64,000 nt of DNA from Tillus elongatus (lineage: Eukaryota > Arthropoda > Insecta > Coleoptera > Cleridae): assembly GCA_964006375.1 (NCBI GenBank), contig OZ023265.1:165690118-165754117 (forward strand), in the 5' to 3' direction. Position 1 is the first letter of the stretch. The number at the start of each line of letters is the position of its first letter. Positions 42,957 to 55,343 of the stretch are shown piece after piece. The translations under genes and the position numbers were made by a program. Under the pieces are notes generated by a model. That model ran no database searches and was not told the origin of the DNA. It saw nothing but the letters and a program-made list of their open reading frames with translations.

Positions 42957-45161
42957 TGGTAGGTGGTAGTGGACTTTTCCTTTGCGTGATAGTAAAATAT
43001 TTTTTTCACGCCCGAGGAGGTACCACCCCTTACGTCAAGTCAAGAAGTCCCAACGGACGTTCCCGGTTCTGGTGTATGAGTCGGTTTCCCTTATAAACAA
43101 AAATGATGATGGCTCCTCCTTGTAAAAAGATTCCGGAGATAAAATATTCCTAACTTCGGATCTCCGGGAGAGGGGTGTGCAGGGGGCGCCGGTATAGATT
43201 TAACATATCCTTCTCGAATATATGTGGCCTAAATTCTAACCTGAAATCCGTCCACCATTTCCTCCAGGTTAATAGGCCCCAACTCCTCTTCCTCACTGAA
43301 ACCCAAATCAGTGCCAAAACAGCAACTAATCACCTTAATTTATCGGGGTATGAGCTCCTTACTTCCTTTAGATTGCATGGAGGCGTGTACACATACGTCC
43401 GTAGCAATCTACCGTGTACCAGACTCTCCAATTTAGAAGCTGGAAGAAAAGACATACTTTGGATGAAACTCTCTCTCAGAGCTGCAACTAAATTCATCTG
43501 TTGCATTTACCGCTCACCTTCTGACAACAACTTTGTCCAGTTCTTCGACTACCTTTGTGAAAAAACCGACCATCTGATCTCTGAATATCCTTCGTCCGAG
43601 GTCACTATTCTTGGTGACTTCAATGTTCATAAGAAGAAATGGCTAGGATCTTCAAAAACCGATCCACAAGGGAGAGCATCGGAGGCCTTTGCAGTCAGCA
43701 ATTATTTAGCCAATATGGTTCAGCAACCTACTTACTTTCCTGGCATCCCAGCACACAGCTCAAATCCCTTGCATCTCCTTTTTACTACAAAACCTGAATG
43801 CTATAAGACATCAGTCACCGCCTCGCTTGGTCGCCCAGACCACGGCAAAGTCACTGCTTCCTGCCCAATGCAACGTGAGGTCACACAGTCATCACACCCA
43901 CGTATAGTTTGGCACTACAACTCCGCGAACTGGGACGAAATGCGGGATTACTTTTCCTTATTTCCATGGGTGTCTGTCTGCTTCTCTCATCCTGACCCCT
44001 CTGATATCTCACAAAACGTACTCAGAAAACCTCTTCAGCCACTGAAAAGCCCTGATTCTCTAAATCCTGTGACAAGGTCAGACTTGAAAATGTCAAAGCT
44101 CACACAACGCTTCTACACCATCCCAGTCAATAAAACCGTCAAACATTTAACGACGCAAGAAACCACTATGTCCGCATTCTTTCTGAGGCAAAAAACTCGT
44201 TCAAAAACCACATCAAAAACCAGATCCTCTCAAGCTCCAACAGCAGCAAACCCTTCTGGACTCTTGCTAAATCTATTGGGAATAATTTCTGCAAGAGCAC
44301 GTTCCCACCTCTTATTTCAGGGGATGAAATTTTTTCTACCGCCTTGGACCAGGCTGAACTTTTTGCCTCATTGTCCGCCGGCAATTCTACTCTCAACCCA
44401 CCTCCAAATTTTCAACCACCAACAATCCCCAATGTCGCGCATAAAATGACGGCTATCATTTTCAAAACAAAAAAGTACGAAAGATGCTCTTTTCTCTTGA
44501 TACCAGGAAAGCCTATAGCCTTGACGAGATCCCAGCAATTGTTCTCAAAAAAAATGCGCACCAGAACTTGCTCCTGTCCTGGCTCGTCTGTTTCAGACAT
44601 ATTACAATAGAGGCGTATTCCCTAGTAATTAGAAAACTGCTCGAGTACAACCCGTCCCCAAGAAGGGATCCAAAGCGCTTCCTAGCAAATACATGCCTTT
44701 TTATCTCCTTTCAGTCGTCTCTAATGTGATGGAAATGTATATAAATATCTAACTACTAAAATTTCTTGAAAAACACACTCTAATCCTCGACAGGCACTAT
44801 GGATCCCGTCAGCGCAGATCAACTGCCGACCTCCTCTCCTTTGTCACCAATTCTTGGAACAAGTCTATGGAACTACACGGTGAATCCTATATTGTTGCTC
44901 TAGACATATCCAAAGCATTCGGCCAAGTCTGGCACGCAGCGCTGCTTAATAAACTTTCGGCCTATGGCCTGCCACCAAAACTCTGTACCTGGACAGCAAA
45001 TTTTCTCTCCAACCAGAGCATTTCTGTTGTCGTGGATAGCTATTTCTCTAAACGGTATCCAATTAATGCAGGAGTCCCTCAAGGTTCAGCTTTAGCCCCC
45101 ACTTTGTTTCTTCCCCACATCAATGACATCCTCTCTAGCACATCCAACCGAGATCACAGTT
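42957..45161 (+). mobile_element. RNase-H-less LINE copy B, 3'-truncated
   Basis: Starts with the family leader GGTAGGTGGTAGTGGACTTT, runs through endonuclease and part of RT, and ends at about 45161 after SSTSNRDHS, where a SINE fragment abuts. The 3' end of the family (GTTGTTGAAA) is missing. Confidence 0.88.
43175..45160 (+). pseudogene. LINE endonuclease-RT, copy B
   Basis: The long open part 43175-44449 gives an apurinic-type endonuclease: FSNICGLNSNL, LLFLTETQIS (catalytic Glu), GGVYTYVRSNLPC, CCIYRSPSDNN, VTILGDFNVHKKKWLG (catalytic Asp-Asn), and GRPDHGKV (catalytic Asp-His). This enzyme nicks target DNA to prime reverse transcription. The linker towards RT is frame-shifted. RT resumes in pieces: RKAYSLDEIPAIV, VALDISKAFGQVWHAALLNK (44897 on), VPQGSALAPTLF. 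The truncation removes the catalytic YADD box. Closest families are Jockey/CR1-like LINEs without RNase H. Non-functional. Confidence 0.87.
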
Positions 45162-45325
45162 TCTTTAAAGGGACGTTCCGTTTGCTAAAATACAATGCCG
45201 CAATTAATTTTTAAATATGTATGGAACAAGTGAATTAAGGCCTTCTTCCACTGGAAATCGAGCCCACGGCCCTTGATCTAAGATATATGCGTTCTTACCA
45301 CGGAGACACTGAGACTGCTTTATAA
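45162..45325 (-). mobile_element. truncated copy of the 28.6-kb SINE
   Basis: Minus strand: A box CTCCGTGGTAAGAACGC, B box GGGCTCGATTTCC, then GGCATTGTATTTTAGCAAA and GGAACGTCCC, matching the SINE at 28588-28937 up to its ACGTTCCGCCC. It ends exactly at the LINE B break. Confidence 0.75.
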
Positions 45326-45895
45326 AAGTTCAGAATTTACCTAAAAAGACCTAAAATGAAATAAGAATGTTGCCTTTTTGCATTTAGTTTGCCCTTAGCT
45401 TGTGCGGTCTAGTTTGTATGTATTATTTTAAAATGTTAATGCTTGAACGATTAAGAAAACTCCAGTTGTCACTACTTGGTTAATTAAAGTCAAATAATAG
45501 GTATCTATATATTTTACTTGCTTTTTATGCTACGCAAACAAACGGTGTTTATATTGAAAGTTAATTTTACAAACATTATTTTTTGCTTACAGAGCATCAA
45601 TAACTAATTATTTTTGTTTGTTTATTTCTCGTTAAAACAATCAATTTAATTCACGATAATAATTACATTCAAGGGATTTTTGTAAGGCTTTTATAAAAAG
45701 GGAAGCCTCAGCGAAAATTAATTTGTCAATGCAAATATAAAATTTTCACGAGCACTTTCAACCCCTTATCGGCACAGTAACAGGAGTTAATGCGCAAGCA
45801 CTAGATAGGGTACGTTGTAAAACACACGAACATTATATTATAGTCCGTTAATAAGCTAGTGGGTAGGTTTTTAATTGAAAATATACAGGGTGATT
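45326..45895. other. no gene seen
   Basis: AT-rich, no supported gene or repeat end. Confidence 0.45.
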
Positions 45896-48186
45896 CATAA
45901 GTGGTGACCAAAAATGAAACCCCATGTTCTTTGAACAATTTTAGAGAGGGTATGTTCCATAAAAAAAATTCCTATAATGCTTCACTAAAAAGATACAGGG
46001 TGTTGAAGTTGAATTTCAAAAAATAAAATTTCCCAATTTTTTAAAAAGTAGTACATATCTTTTGCTGAATCTTCGCATGTGTAGGCTGTTATGGAAGGCG
46101 CGTATTCCACCATAACAATTGAATCGGCTAATCCAGCAGTGGCGCGCGTACCCACATGTCATTGGTTATCCCTCAAGAAAAAAACGGGTACGCCAATGAT
46201 ATTTTTTCTTATTATTTATTTTTTGAAACTTACTTTTATTCGTGAACAAAATGACTCTCTTGATAATTTTCTGTTCGACGCTTATTTTACGAGTAAGCAA
46301 TGAATCAGGTAAGTGTTTTAGAGCACAGTTCATGATTTTTAACCAGTCGTTGTTTGGTAGAAAATCGCAATGATACACTTTTATGCCTGCATTGGCCTGA
46401 ATACACGCACGACATCTTTTTGATATGGAAAATTTAATGTCTTGATAATTTTTTGTACGACGATTATCTTTGTTGTATTTTAGTAAGTGATAGTCTGGTT
46501 TGCCAAAGTTGTCATTAAGTGTCCCTTGACGTTTAGGTTAACAAGTTATTATTTTGAATAGGTGTAAGTGGTAAACTTTATAAAATTGCAAAATTTTCTA
46601 CTCTTTTACTTCTTATAATGGAGTACACCTCAGAAGAGTATGCAGATATAATTTTTATCTACGGATATGCTGATAGAAATGCTCTAGCTGCTTGTCGGGA
46701 ATATCAACGTAGGTTTCCCACTCGCCGTCAACCTACACCAAGGGTTTTTTCTCGATCGTTTTCAAGACTTCGGCACTGCGGTATTGGACAACGTCCTGAC
46801 GCTAGAGCTAATGGTAGAAGACAACATCAACTTGAAGACGAAAAGAGAGTGGTGGATGCGGTGATGGATCAACCTTTTACAAGTACTCGGAGGATTGCCA
46901 CACAGTTACAATATTCTCAAAGCTTTGTTTGGAGTACTTTACATCGAGAAGCCTTACATCCATATCATCGACAGAATGTTCATTGCATTGAGATAATGTG
47001 CATCGACGAGTCTTTTGTGAATGGATTTTGGAAACGAACAATCAAAATATCTTATTCCCTAATCTAATCTTCTGGTCTGACGAATCAACATTTACAAGAA
47101 ATGGTATTTATAATTCTCATAATGAGCATGTCTGGTCATTGGAAAATCCACATGCAACAAGGACTCGCACATTTCAACATAGATTTTTCATTAATTTATG
47201 GTGTGGTATTTTTAACGGCTCACTGTTCACGGAAGTCCTGCCACAACGTTTTAATGGATCTTCGTACTTAGCGCTCCTAGAAAACCGTGTAGAAAACATT
47301 CTAGATGACATTCCACTAGCAACAAGAGGTATAATGTAGTACCAGCATGACGGTGCACCAGCGCATCATAGCCGAAACGTTGTTACATGGCTACATGAAC
47401 ATTATAATGAAAGATGGATTGGCAGAACTGGACCAATACATTGGCCTGCAAGATCACCGGACTTAAACCCACTTGACTTCTATCTTTGGAGTGATTTTAA
47501 GCGACTGGTCTACAGTGTACAAATAAATACACCAGAGCAGCTACAACAACTGATAAATAATGCTTTTCGTCATATTCAAGCAACAATGAATCCTCAAGAC
47601 ATTAAATTTTCCATATTAAAAAGATGTCGTGCGTGTATTCAGGCCAATGGAGGCATTTTTGAACATTTATTGTAATAAATAAATTACTATAAGCCTGATA
47701 AAAGTGTATCATTGCGATTTTCTACCAAACAACGACTGGTTAAAAATATGAACTGTGCTCTAAAATACTTACCTGATTCATTGCTTACTCGTAAAATAAG
47801 CGTCGTACACAAAATTATCAAGAGAGTCATTTTGTTCACGAATGCAAGCAAGATTCAAAAAATAAAAAATAAATCATTGGCGTACCCGTTTTTTTCTTAA
47901 GGGATAACCAATGACATGCGGGTACGCGCTCCACTGCTGAATTAGCCGGTTTAATTGTTATGGTAGAATACGCGCCTTACATAGCAGCCTACACATGCGA
48001 AGTTCAGCAAAATATATGTGCTACTTTTTAAAAAATTGGGAAATTTTATATTTTGAAATTCAACTTCAGCACCCTGTATCTTTTTAATGAAGCATTATAG
48101 AAAAACAATTTATAGGACATACCCTCTCTAAAATTGTTCAAAGAACATGGGGTTTCATTTTTGGTCACCACTTATGAATCACCCTG
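45896..48186 (+). mobile_element. mariner-like transposon, DD41D type, ~490-bp TIRs, decayed
   Basis: 2291 bp with TATA on both flanks. Inverted repeats start CAGGGTGATTCATAAGTGGT and extend about 488 bp (45896-46383 and 47698-48186). Beyond that, the left arm (to about 46455) also contains a reverse copy of the last ~80 bp of transposase coding sequence, with about 45 bp missing. The third DD41D family in the window and the only one not inside a TA array. Confidence 0.9.
46618..47675 (+). pseudogene. mariner-like DDD transposase (DD41D), two lesions
   Basis: Starts MEYTSEEYADIIFIYGYADR, a typical N-terminal DNA-binding start of this group, with a second helix-turn-helix region (STRRIATQLQYSQSFVWSTL). 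The frame shifts near 46985-47000 and continues with FWSDESTFTRNGIYN. It hits TAG at 47337-47339, where a Trp or similar codon is expected, directly before YQHDGAPAHHSRNV, and then WPARSPDLNPLDFYLWSDF to the end at 47675 (GGIFEHLL). All three catalytic Asp are present and 41 residues separate the last two. The frameshift and stop make it inactive. It is related to, but clearly distinct from, the two intact enzymes. Confidence 0.9.
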
Positions 48187-48469
48187 TATACGAACTACAT
48201 TATCTTGAACGCAAGAAATAAAAGATAATATTGTTTGATAATTATATAATTCGTTCCTTTTAAAGATAAAGTAAGTATAAAGTTTTTAACTTGATACCCT
48301 GCAATCTGCCAGTACATATGTATTCTTCGTTATATTGTATTTGTGTAGGACTATTAATCAGTCCACCACCAAATATAGAAAACATGGACATCAACAAACC
48401 ATCATAGGGCACATTTCATTGTTTGTAAAAATTTTGTTTGCGCCAGTGACACAAAACAACATTAAAAAT
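48187..48469. other. no gene seen
   Basis: Short AT-rich spacer between the mariner-like element and a TA-cored repeat remnant. Confidence 0.45.
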
Positions 48470-48770
48470 TTCGGGACGCAGCAAGTGAGTTATGGTAGCG
48501 AATTTTCATTAAATGCTTCAAACTTGTATAACTCAATTCTCTACAAACCCAGAAAGTTGAGTTTCAGTGGAGTAAGGTATTTACGAGGACAACATACCAA
48601 CCAAATTTGATCAAAATAACTTGGTTATTTTTTTGGAAAAATTTGTTTTCAGAAACATTATTTTTTAAATTTTTGCAGTCTCACTATCGATACCTCTCTA
48701 TTAGCGAATTTTTTTAAACAAAAAACGCTTAATTTTTTTAATAAAAATTCACTAATAAGAACAAAACAAA
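48470..48770 (-). repeat. block E'/B' remnant ending in the block A' hairpin
   Basis: GGGACGCAGCAAGTGAGTTA, ACCCAGAAAGTTGAGTTTC, then ACTATCGATACCTCTCTATT and the terminal AAAAATTCACTAA. The TA array and most of A' are deleted. Confidence 0.7.
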
Positions 48771-48795
48771 AATGTCACTACCTGAAAAAAGACAA

Positions 48796-49028
48796 CAGCA
48801 CACGGTGTTACCAGGCGGTCACCCATCCAGACACTGACCATGCCCGAGGTTGCTTAACTTTGGTTGATCGCACGATAATCAAATTTCAAATTTTTTTTGA
48901 AATTTGATTATCGTGCGATCAACCAAAGTTAAGCAACCTCGGGCATGGTCAGTGTCTGGATGGGTGACCGCCTGGTAACACCGTGTGCTGCCGATAATCG
49001 GTTTTTTCAACGTGGTATAGCTGTTCGC
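48796..49028. repeat. 5S-rRNA-derived hairpin
   Basis: 48896-48990 (plus) carries the 3' two-thirds of 5S rRNA: AAAGTTAAGCAACCTCGGGC (A-box region), GGTCAGTGTCTGGATGGGTG, ACCGCCTGGTAACACCGTG. 48796-48890 is its near-perfect reverse complement, centre about 48893. 48991-49028 is the reverse complement of the 5S 5' end (CTATACCACGTTGAAAAAACC). On the minus strand, nt 1-38 sense is thus followed by an inverted duplicate of nt ~31-120. It is not a working 5S gene. Confidence 0.85.
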
Positions 49029-50265
<1,237 letters not shown>

Positions 50266-50700
50266 TTTTCCTAAAGACAGTGGCGATTGAAAATACATTA
50301 ATTTAGTATGCAAGGTACGCAGTAGATATTACAGAAAAATTATTATTCTGAACTTTAAAATGGGTGAACAAGCCTGAGGTCATAGACACCTCTTAAGTGA
50401 ACGGTTTCCGAATAGGGAAAGAGAGAAATTGCAGATGTATTTTAGACTCAGCGTTATAAGAGGTCAGGCCGTTAATCGTGTTTCGACCTCAGGAAGTAAT
50501 TCTGACTTTCAACAGGTTGTTTGCCTCTTCCTTGTGCCAGCATTAGTATCTGCCTCGACACCATCGAATTTATCTCTTCCTTCTTATTAATGCTCACATC
50601 TACAGGCATCTACCTTGCTTATCTGTATTCTTGCACAACCTGGCCTCAATTTAGGACAGTACTATAGATAAAAGATTAATTATTAATTGTTTATTTAATA
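50266..50700. other. no gene seen
   Basis: No supported gene. A motif CCTGAGGTCGAAACACG (reverse, 50473-50489) recalls a hammerhead with stem II lost; not counted. Confidence 0.45.
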
Positions 50701-51300
50701 AAAAATCTCGGGACGCAGCAAGTGCGTTATGGTAGTGAATTTTCATAAAAATTATTTTATTGAAATATGTGTGTTTTCTTTTTAAGAAAGCAGACATCAA
50801 TTTTGGTTACCAGTATAACCTATATAGAAAAAGCAGGCATCAAATTTGATTACCAGTATAACATATATAGTAAAAACAATGTGCCATGTTTCATCAAAAT
50901 AACTTGATTGTTTGAAAACGTACAGAAATTTCCAAAAGTAAACCAAAAGTGTTACTGAAAAAATCCGTTTCTTGGTCAACCTTATAGGTTAATAGCAAAT
51001 TGAGCTTTTCAAATATGAAGCATTTAATCAAAATTCGCAACCACAACGCACTTGCTGCCTCCAGAATTTCTTAACTTACAAACATGCATTATATTTCGAT
51101 GGAAAATGCAAAAAAATAAGGCGTTTTCGACAAAAAAATTATTTGTATCACCAACGACTTATGGGCCACCCTGTGATTGTCGCAATAATTTTTTAAGATG
51201 TAGCTCAAAACACCGTATAATTAATGTATACAATATTTTTTCATATCTTGTATAATAACGAATATATTGAGCTTTATTGATTTTTTACGAAAATTCGACA
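50701..51300. repeat. inverted block E ends and mariner-TIR relic
   Basis: GGACGCAGCAAGTGCGTTAT at 50711 and, reversed, ACAACGCACTTGCTGCCTCC at about 51043 enclose E' sequence. A reverse TIR relic (ACGACTTATGGGCCACCCTG, 51155-51174) follows to about 51290. Confidence 0.7.
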
Positions 51301-52424
<1,124 letters not shown>

Positions 52425-52628
52425 AAAGGTAAGATGCTTACTGGCAATTAGGCCATTGCTGACCCTTTTTGCTCATCTAAACTAACCTACCCTCCACCTT
52501 GAGCTCGATCTCAACGACGACAGTGATTTTTAAAAAATCATCCGCCGCCGCTGAGGATCGAACCGTCGACCCCCGAGTCCGTATTGGAAAGTCTGAATCG
52601 ACTTTCCCGCACGGCCACGGAGGCGCTT
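52425..52628 (-). mobile_element. tRNA-headed SINE, different family
   Basis: Minus strand: GCGCCTCCGTGGCCGTGCGG resembles a tRNA-Leu/Ser A box, and GACGGTTCGATCCTCAGC a B box. A body follows (GAGATCGAGCTCAAGGTGGA) and a 3' tail of short (TTTACC)-like repeats. Distinct from the 28.6-kb SINE. Confidence 0.65.
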
Positions 52629-52728
52629 ATTGTTTATTTAATAGTTCGTGACGTACATTATCATCATAGTGTAAAATGAATGTCGCCATGTAATCGCAAT
52701 TTTTTTTTATTTTTTATCTTTTATTTCA

Positions 52729-53385
52729 ACAACACACCACCAGGGCTTGCAGCCTAAATACTATCGTACCGTGAGTGTCTACAAGGAGGAAAGAGGCAAC
52801 TTGTTAATTCTGGACTTGAAGGTATGGAGGTTCGGGGAAAAAGGAAAAACATGTGCCGGCAAGGAATTCCACAACTTGGAAGTCCTCGGGACAAAAGAGC
52901 GGGCATAACAAGGTGTTCTATATCTGGTGACCTGGACAGTAAAAGGGTGCATTCGCTCTGTTCCTCTGGTAGATCTGTTGGGGGCAGCAGGTAAGGGAAC
53001 TATGGAAGAAAGCTCGTCTGAGCAGTACCCGTGCATATATCTATAAAAGAGAGAGAGGTCACCAACGGCACGTCGGTGGGCAAGTGATGGCAGCCTTTGG
53101 GTGAGGGTGGGGTCACCGATGAGGCGTATAGCTCTCTTCTGAATGGAGTCCAGGATAGCGAGTGTAGAAGCGGCAGCAGCACCCTAGATGTGGGAGCAGT
53201 ATTCGAGGTTTGGTCTTATTTGTGAAGTATATAAGGTATAGAGATTAGCTGGTGAAAAGTTTTTTAGAGCCCGGAAGAGGAAACCTAATTTCTTAGCAGC
53301 CGCTTCTGCAATCGATGTGACATATTGGTGCCAATTGAGATTTCGATCCACAGAAATGCCAACAAGCGAAAAGGACTCATTACTA
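52729..53385 (-). mobile_element. RNase-H-less LINE copy C, 3' end only
   Basis: Minus strand from 53385 (NESFSLVGISVDRNLNWHQY) through IAEAAAKKLGFLFRAL, IRPNLEYCSHI, AHRRAV-like region with frameshift, MHPFTVQVTRYRT and FKSRINKLPLSSL to the 3' end with an A-rich tail at 52729. 5'-truncated in the RT thumb region. Confidence 0.85.
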
Positions 53386-53625
53386 TGACTCTCTGTCTCC
53401 AGCAGATTATAGCTACAGCGCTTCATGAATTGAGTCAGGTTTTTCTAAAGTTTTCCTCTTGGTCTACCTCTTCCCTTATTTTTAAGCATGTAGCCTTCAA
53501 ATAATGTACCAACATCACCCACTTTCTGCGTTCGGACATTTACTACAAGCTATATTTGTTGATTTATCAGTTTAATGATTTATTGACTGAAGAGTAGAAT
53601 TTTTCAAATATGTTTGTCAAATAAA
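53386..53625. other. no gene seen
   Basis: Short AT-rich stretch between LINE copy C and a B' repeat. Confidence 0.4.
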
Positions 53626-53940
53626 AAAATTCGGGACGCAGCAAGTGCGTTAAGGTAGCAAATTTTCATTAAATGCTTCAAATTTCTCAATTTTCTATAA
53701 ACCTAGAAAGTTGAGTTTTGATACCTAGTAAGGTATTTACGGGGGCAATATATCAGCCAGATTTCATCAAGATAACTTTGTTATTTTTTGAGATGCAATT
53801 TTTTTAATAAAAACTAGCCCAATAGGGCTGGCTAATGAACTCGTTCGAGCTATTAATAAAAGAAAGGTTCTTGCCGAATTTCATTCAAATCGGTTAATAA
53901 CTTTTTGAGTTATCGGTTATCGATTGGATACATATACATT
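53626..53940 (-). repeat. block E'/B' remnant
   Basis: GGGACGCAGCAAGTGCGTTA, ACCTAGAAAGTTGAGTTTTG, CAAATCGGTTAATAACTTTT, ending GGATACATATACATTAAT where a TA array would be expected but is nearly absent. Confidence 0.7.
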
Positions 53941-54188
53941 AATTAATCAAAGCTTCAAATTTAAAATATTTATTAATAATTAACCCGACAGACGACACAA
54001 TTTTTTCTTGTAAATAAGTCAGCAAGGGCATAGCTAATTTTAATAGTCAAGCAAAGGCAAGATTAAGAGGTCACCATGTCAGTTTACAAGAATAATTAGA
54101 CTAAGTACTTACTATTGTTAGGTCAGTCTTGACCAAAGTCTTACATTTCTTAGGTCTCCAGTCCAAGACGCTGGTTACGTAGATTTTT

Positions 54189-54193
<5 letters not shown>
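53941..54193. other. no gene seen
   Basis: AT-rich spacer before the TA array that precedes LINE copy D. Confidence 0.4.

Positions 54194-54270
<77 letters not shown>
54194..54270. repeat. (TA)n array
   Basis: Directly abuts the 3' end of LINE copy D. Confidence 0.95.
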
Positions 54271-54275
<5 letters not shown>

Positions 54276-54515
54276 TCAACAACACACCACGAGGGCTTAC
54301 AGCCTAAATACTATCGTAGCGTGTATGTCGACAAGGAGGAAAGAGGCAACTTGTTAATTCTGGACTTGAACGTTTGGAGTAGAAGGAAAAACATGTGCCG
54401 GCAAGGAATACCACAACTTGGAAGTCCGCGGGACAAAAGAGCGGGCATAACAAGATGTTCTATATCTGGTGACCTGGACAGTAAAAGAGTGCATTCGCTC
54501 TGTTCCCCTGTTAAT
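54271..54515 (-). mobile_element. RNase-H-less LINE copy D, short 3' fragment
   Basis: Minus strand: GAGCGAATGCACTCTTTTAC through the C-terminal tail coding region to GTTGTTGAAACAA, then directly (TA)n. Strongly 5'-truncated. Confidence 0.85.
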
Positions 54516-54549
54516 ATGTAGTAACAATTATATAGTTAATACATGTTAT

Positions 54550-54790
54550 GGAAGTAATACTGACACAGCAAGTGCGTTATGGTAGAGAGTATGGTATAAT
54601 TTATAAACAAAAAACGAAAAATGTAAAAATAACATATACTGACGCAGCAAGTGCTTCACGGTAATGAACAATAATATTATTAATACATATTATGAAAGAA
54701 ATACTGACGCAGCAAATGCGTCACGGTGATGAACGATAATATATTTTATACATATGGTGGAAGAAATACTGACGCAGCAAGTGCGTCACG
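54550..54790 (+). repeat. ~65-85-bp tandem repeat of GACGCAGCAAGTGCGTCACGG units
   Basis: Four copies of ATACTGACGCAGCAAGTGCG (first copy GACACAGC), at about 54557, 54637, 54702 and 54767, separated by AT-rich spacers with GGTGATGAACGATAATAT. Derived from the end motif of block E. Confidence 0.75.
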
Positions 54791-55080
54791 TAAAGGTAGA
54801 TCGATGCTGAAAAGGTTGATCTTTGCAAAAATGTAGATCTATGTGAAAAAGTAGGTCCATGCGCAAAGGTAGATCCATGCGCAAAGGTAGATCCATGCGC
54901 AAAGGTAGTTCCATGCGCAACGGTAGATTAATGATCAAAGGTAGATCCTTTCGCAAGAGTACATCACTGCGGAAAAGTAGATCCTTTCGCAAAGGTGGAT
55001 CCATGCGAAAAGGTAGATCCATGCGCAAATTAGATACACGCGCAAAGGTAGATCCATGCGCAAAAGGCAGATCCATGTGC
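54791..55080 (+). repeat. 18-bp minisatellite, about 16 units
   Basis: Consensus AAAGGTAGATCCATGCGC. The unit is a multiple of three, so both strands stay open and give repetitive peptides (MRKGRS on plus, RMDLPL on minus). There is no start or expression context, so not a gene. Confidence 0.88.
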
Positions 55081-55084
55081 TCAC

Positions 55085-55245
55085 TAGTTTCTACTACGTA
55101 GGTTATAGTGGTGACCAAATTTGATTCCTGCTTTCATTAAGGAACACATATTTGCTATTAAAATTTTTTTAATGAAAATTCACTACTATAACGTTCTGCT
55201 GCGTTCAAACTTTTTTTCTTTTCATTCCAATACCAAAATTATGAG

Positions 55246-55341
<96 letters not shown>
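55085..55341 (+). repeat. block E end and (TA)n
   Basis: TTTCTACTACGTAGGTTATA, ACTACTATAACGTTCTGCTG, then (TA)n at 55247-55341, which abuts LINE copy E. Confidence 0.75.

Positions 55342-55343
<2 letters not shown>

Noticed and set aside
50470..50495. Hammerhead remnant (reverse CCTGAGGTCGAAACACG)
   Set aside because: The CUGANGA core is incomplete and stem II is absent, too little to call.
54786..55118. Repetitive basic or acidic protein from the minisatellite
   Set aside because: Both strands are open only because the unit is 18 bp; no start context.
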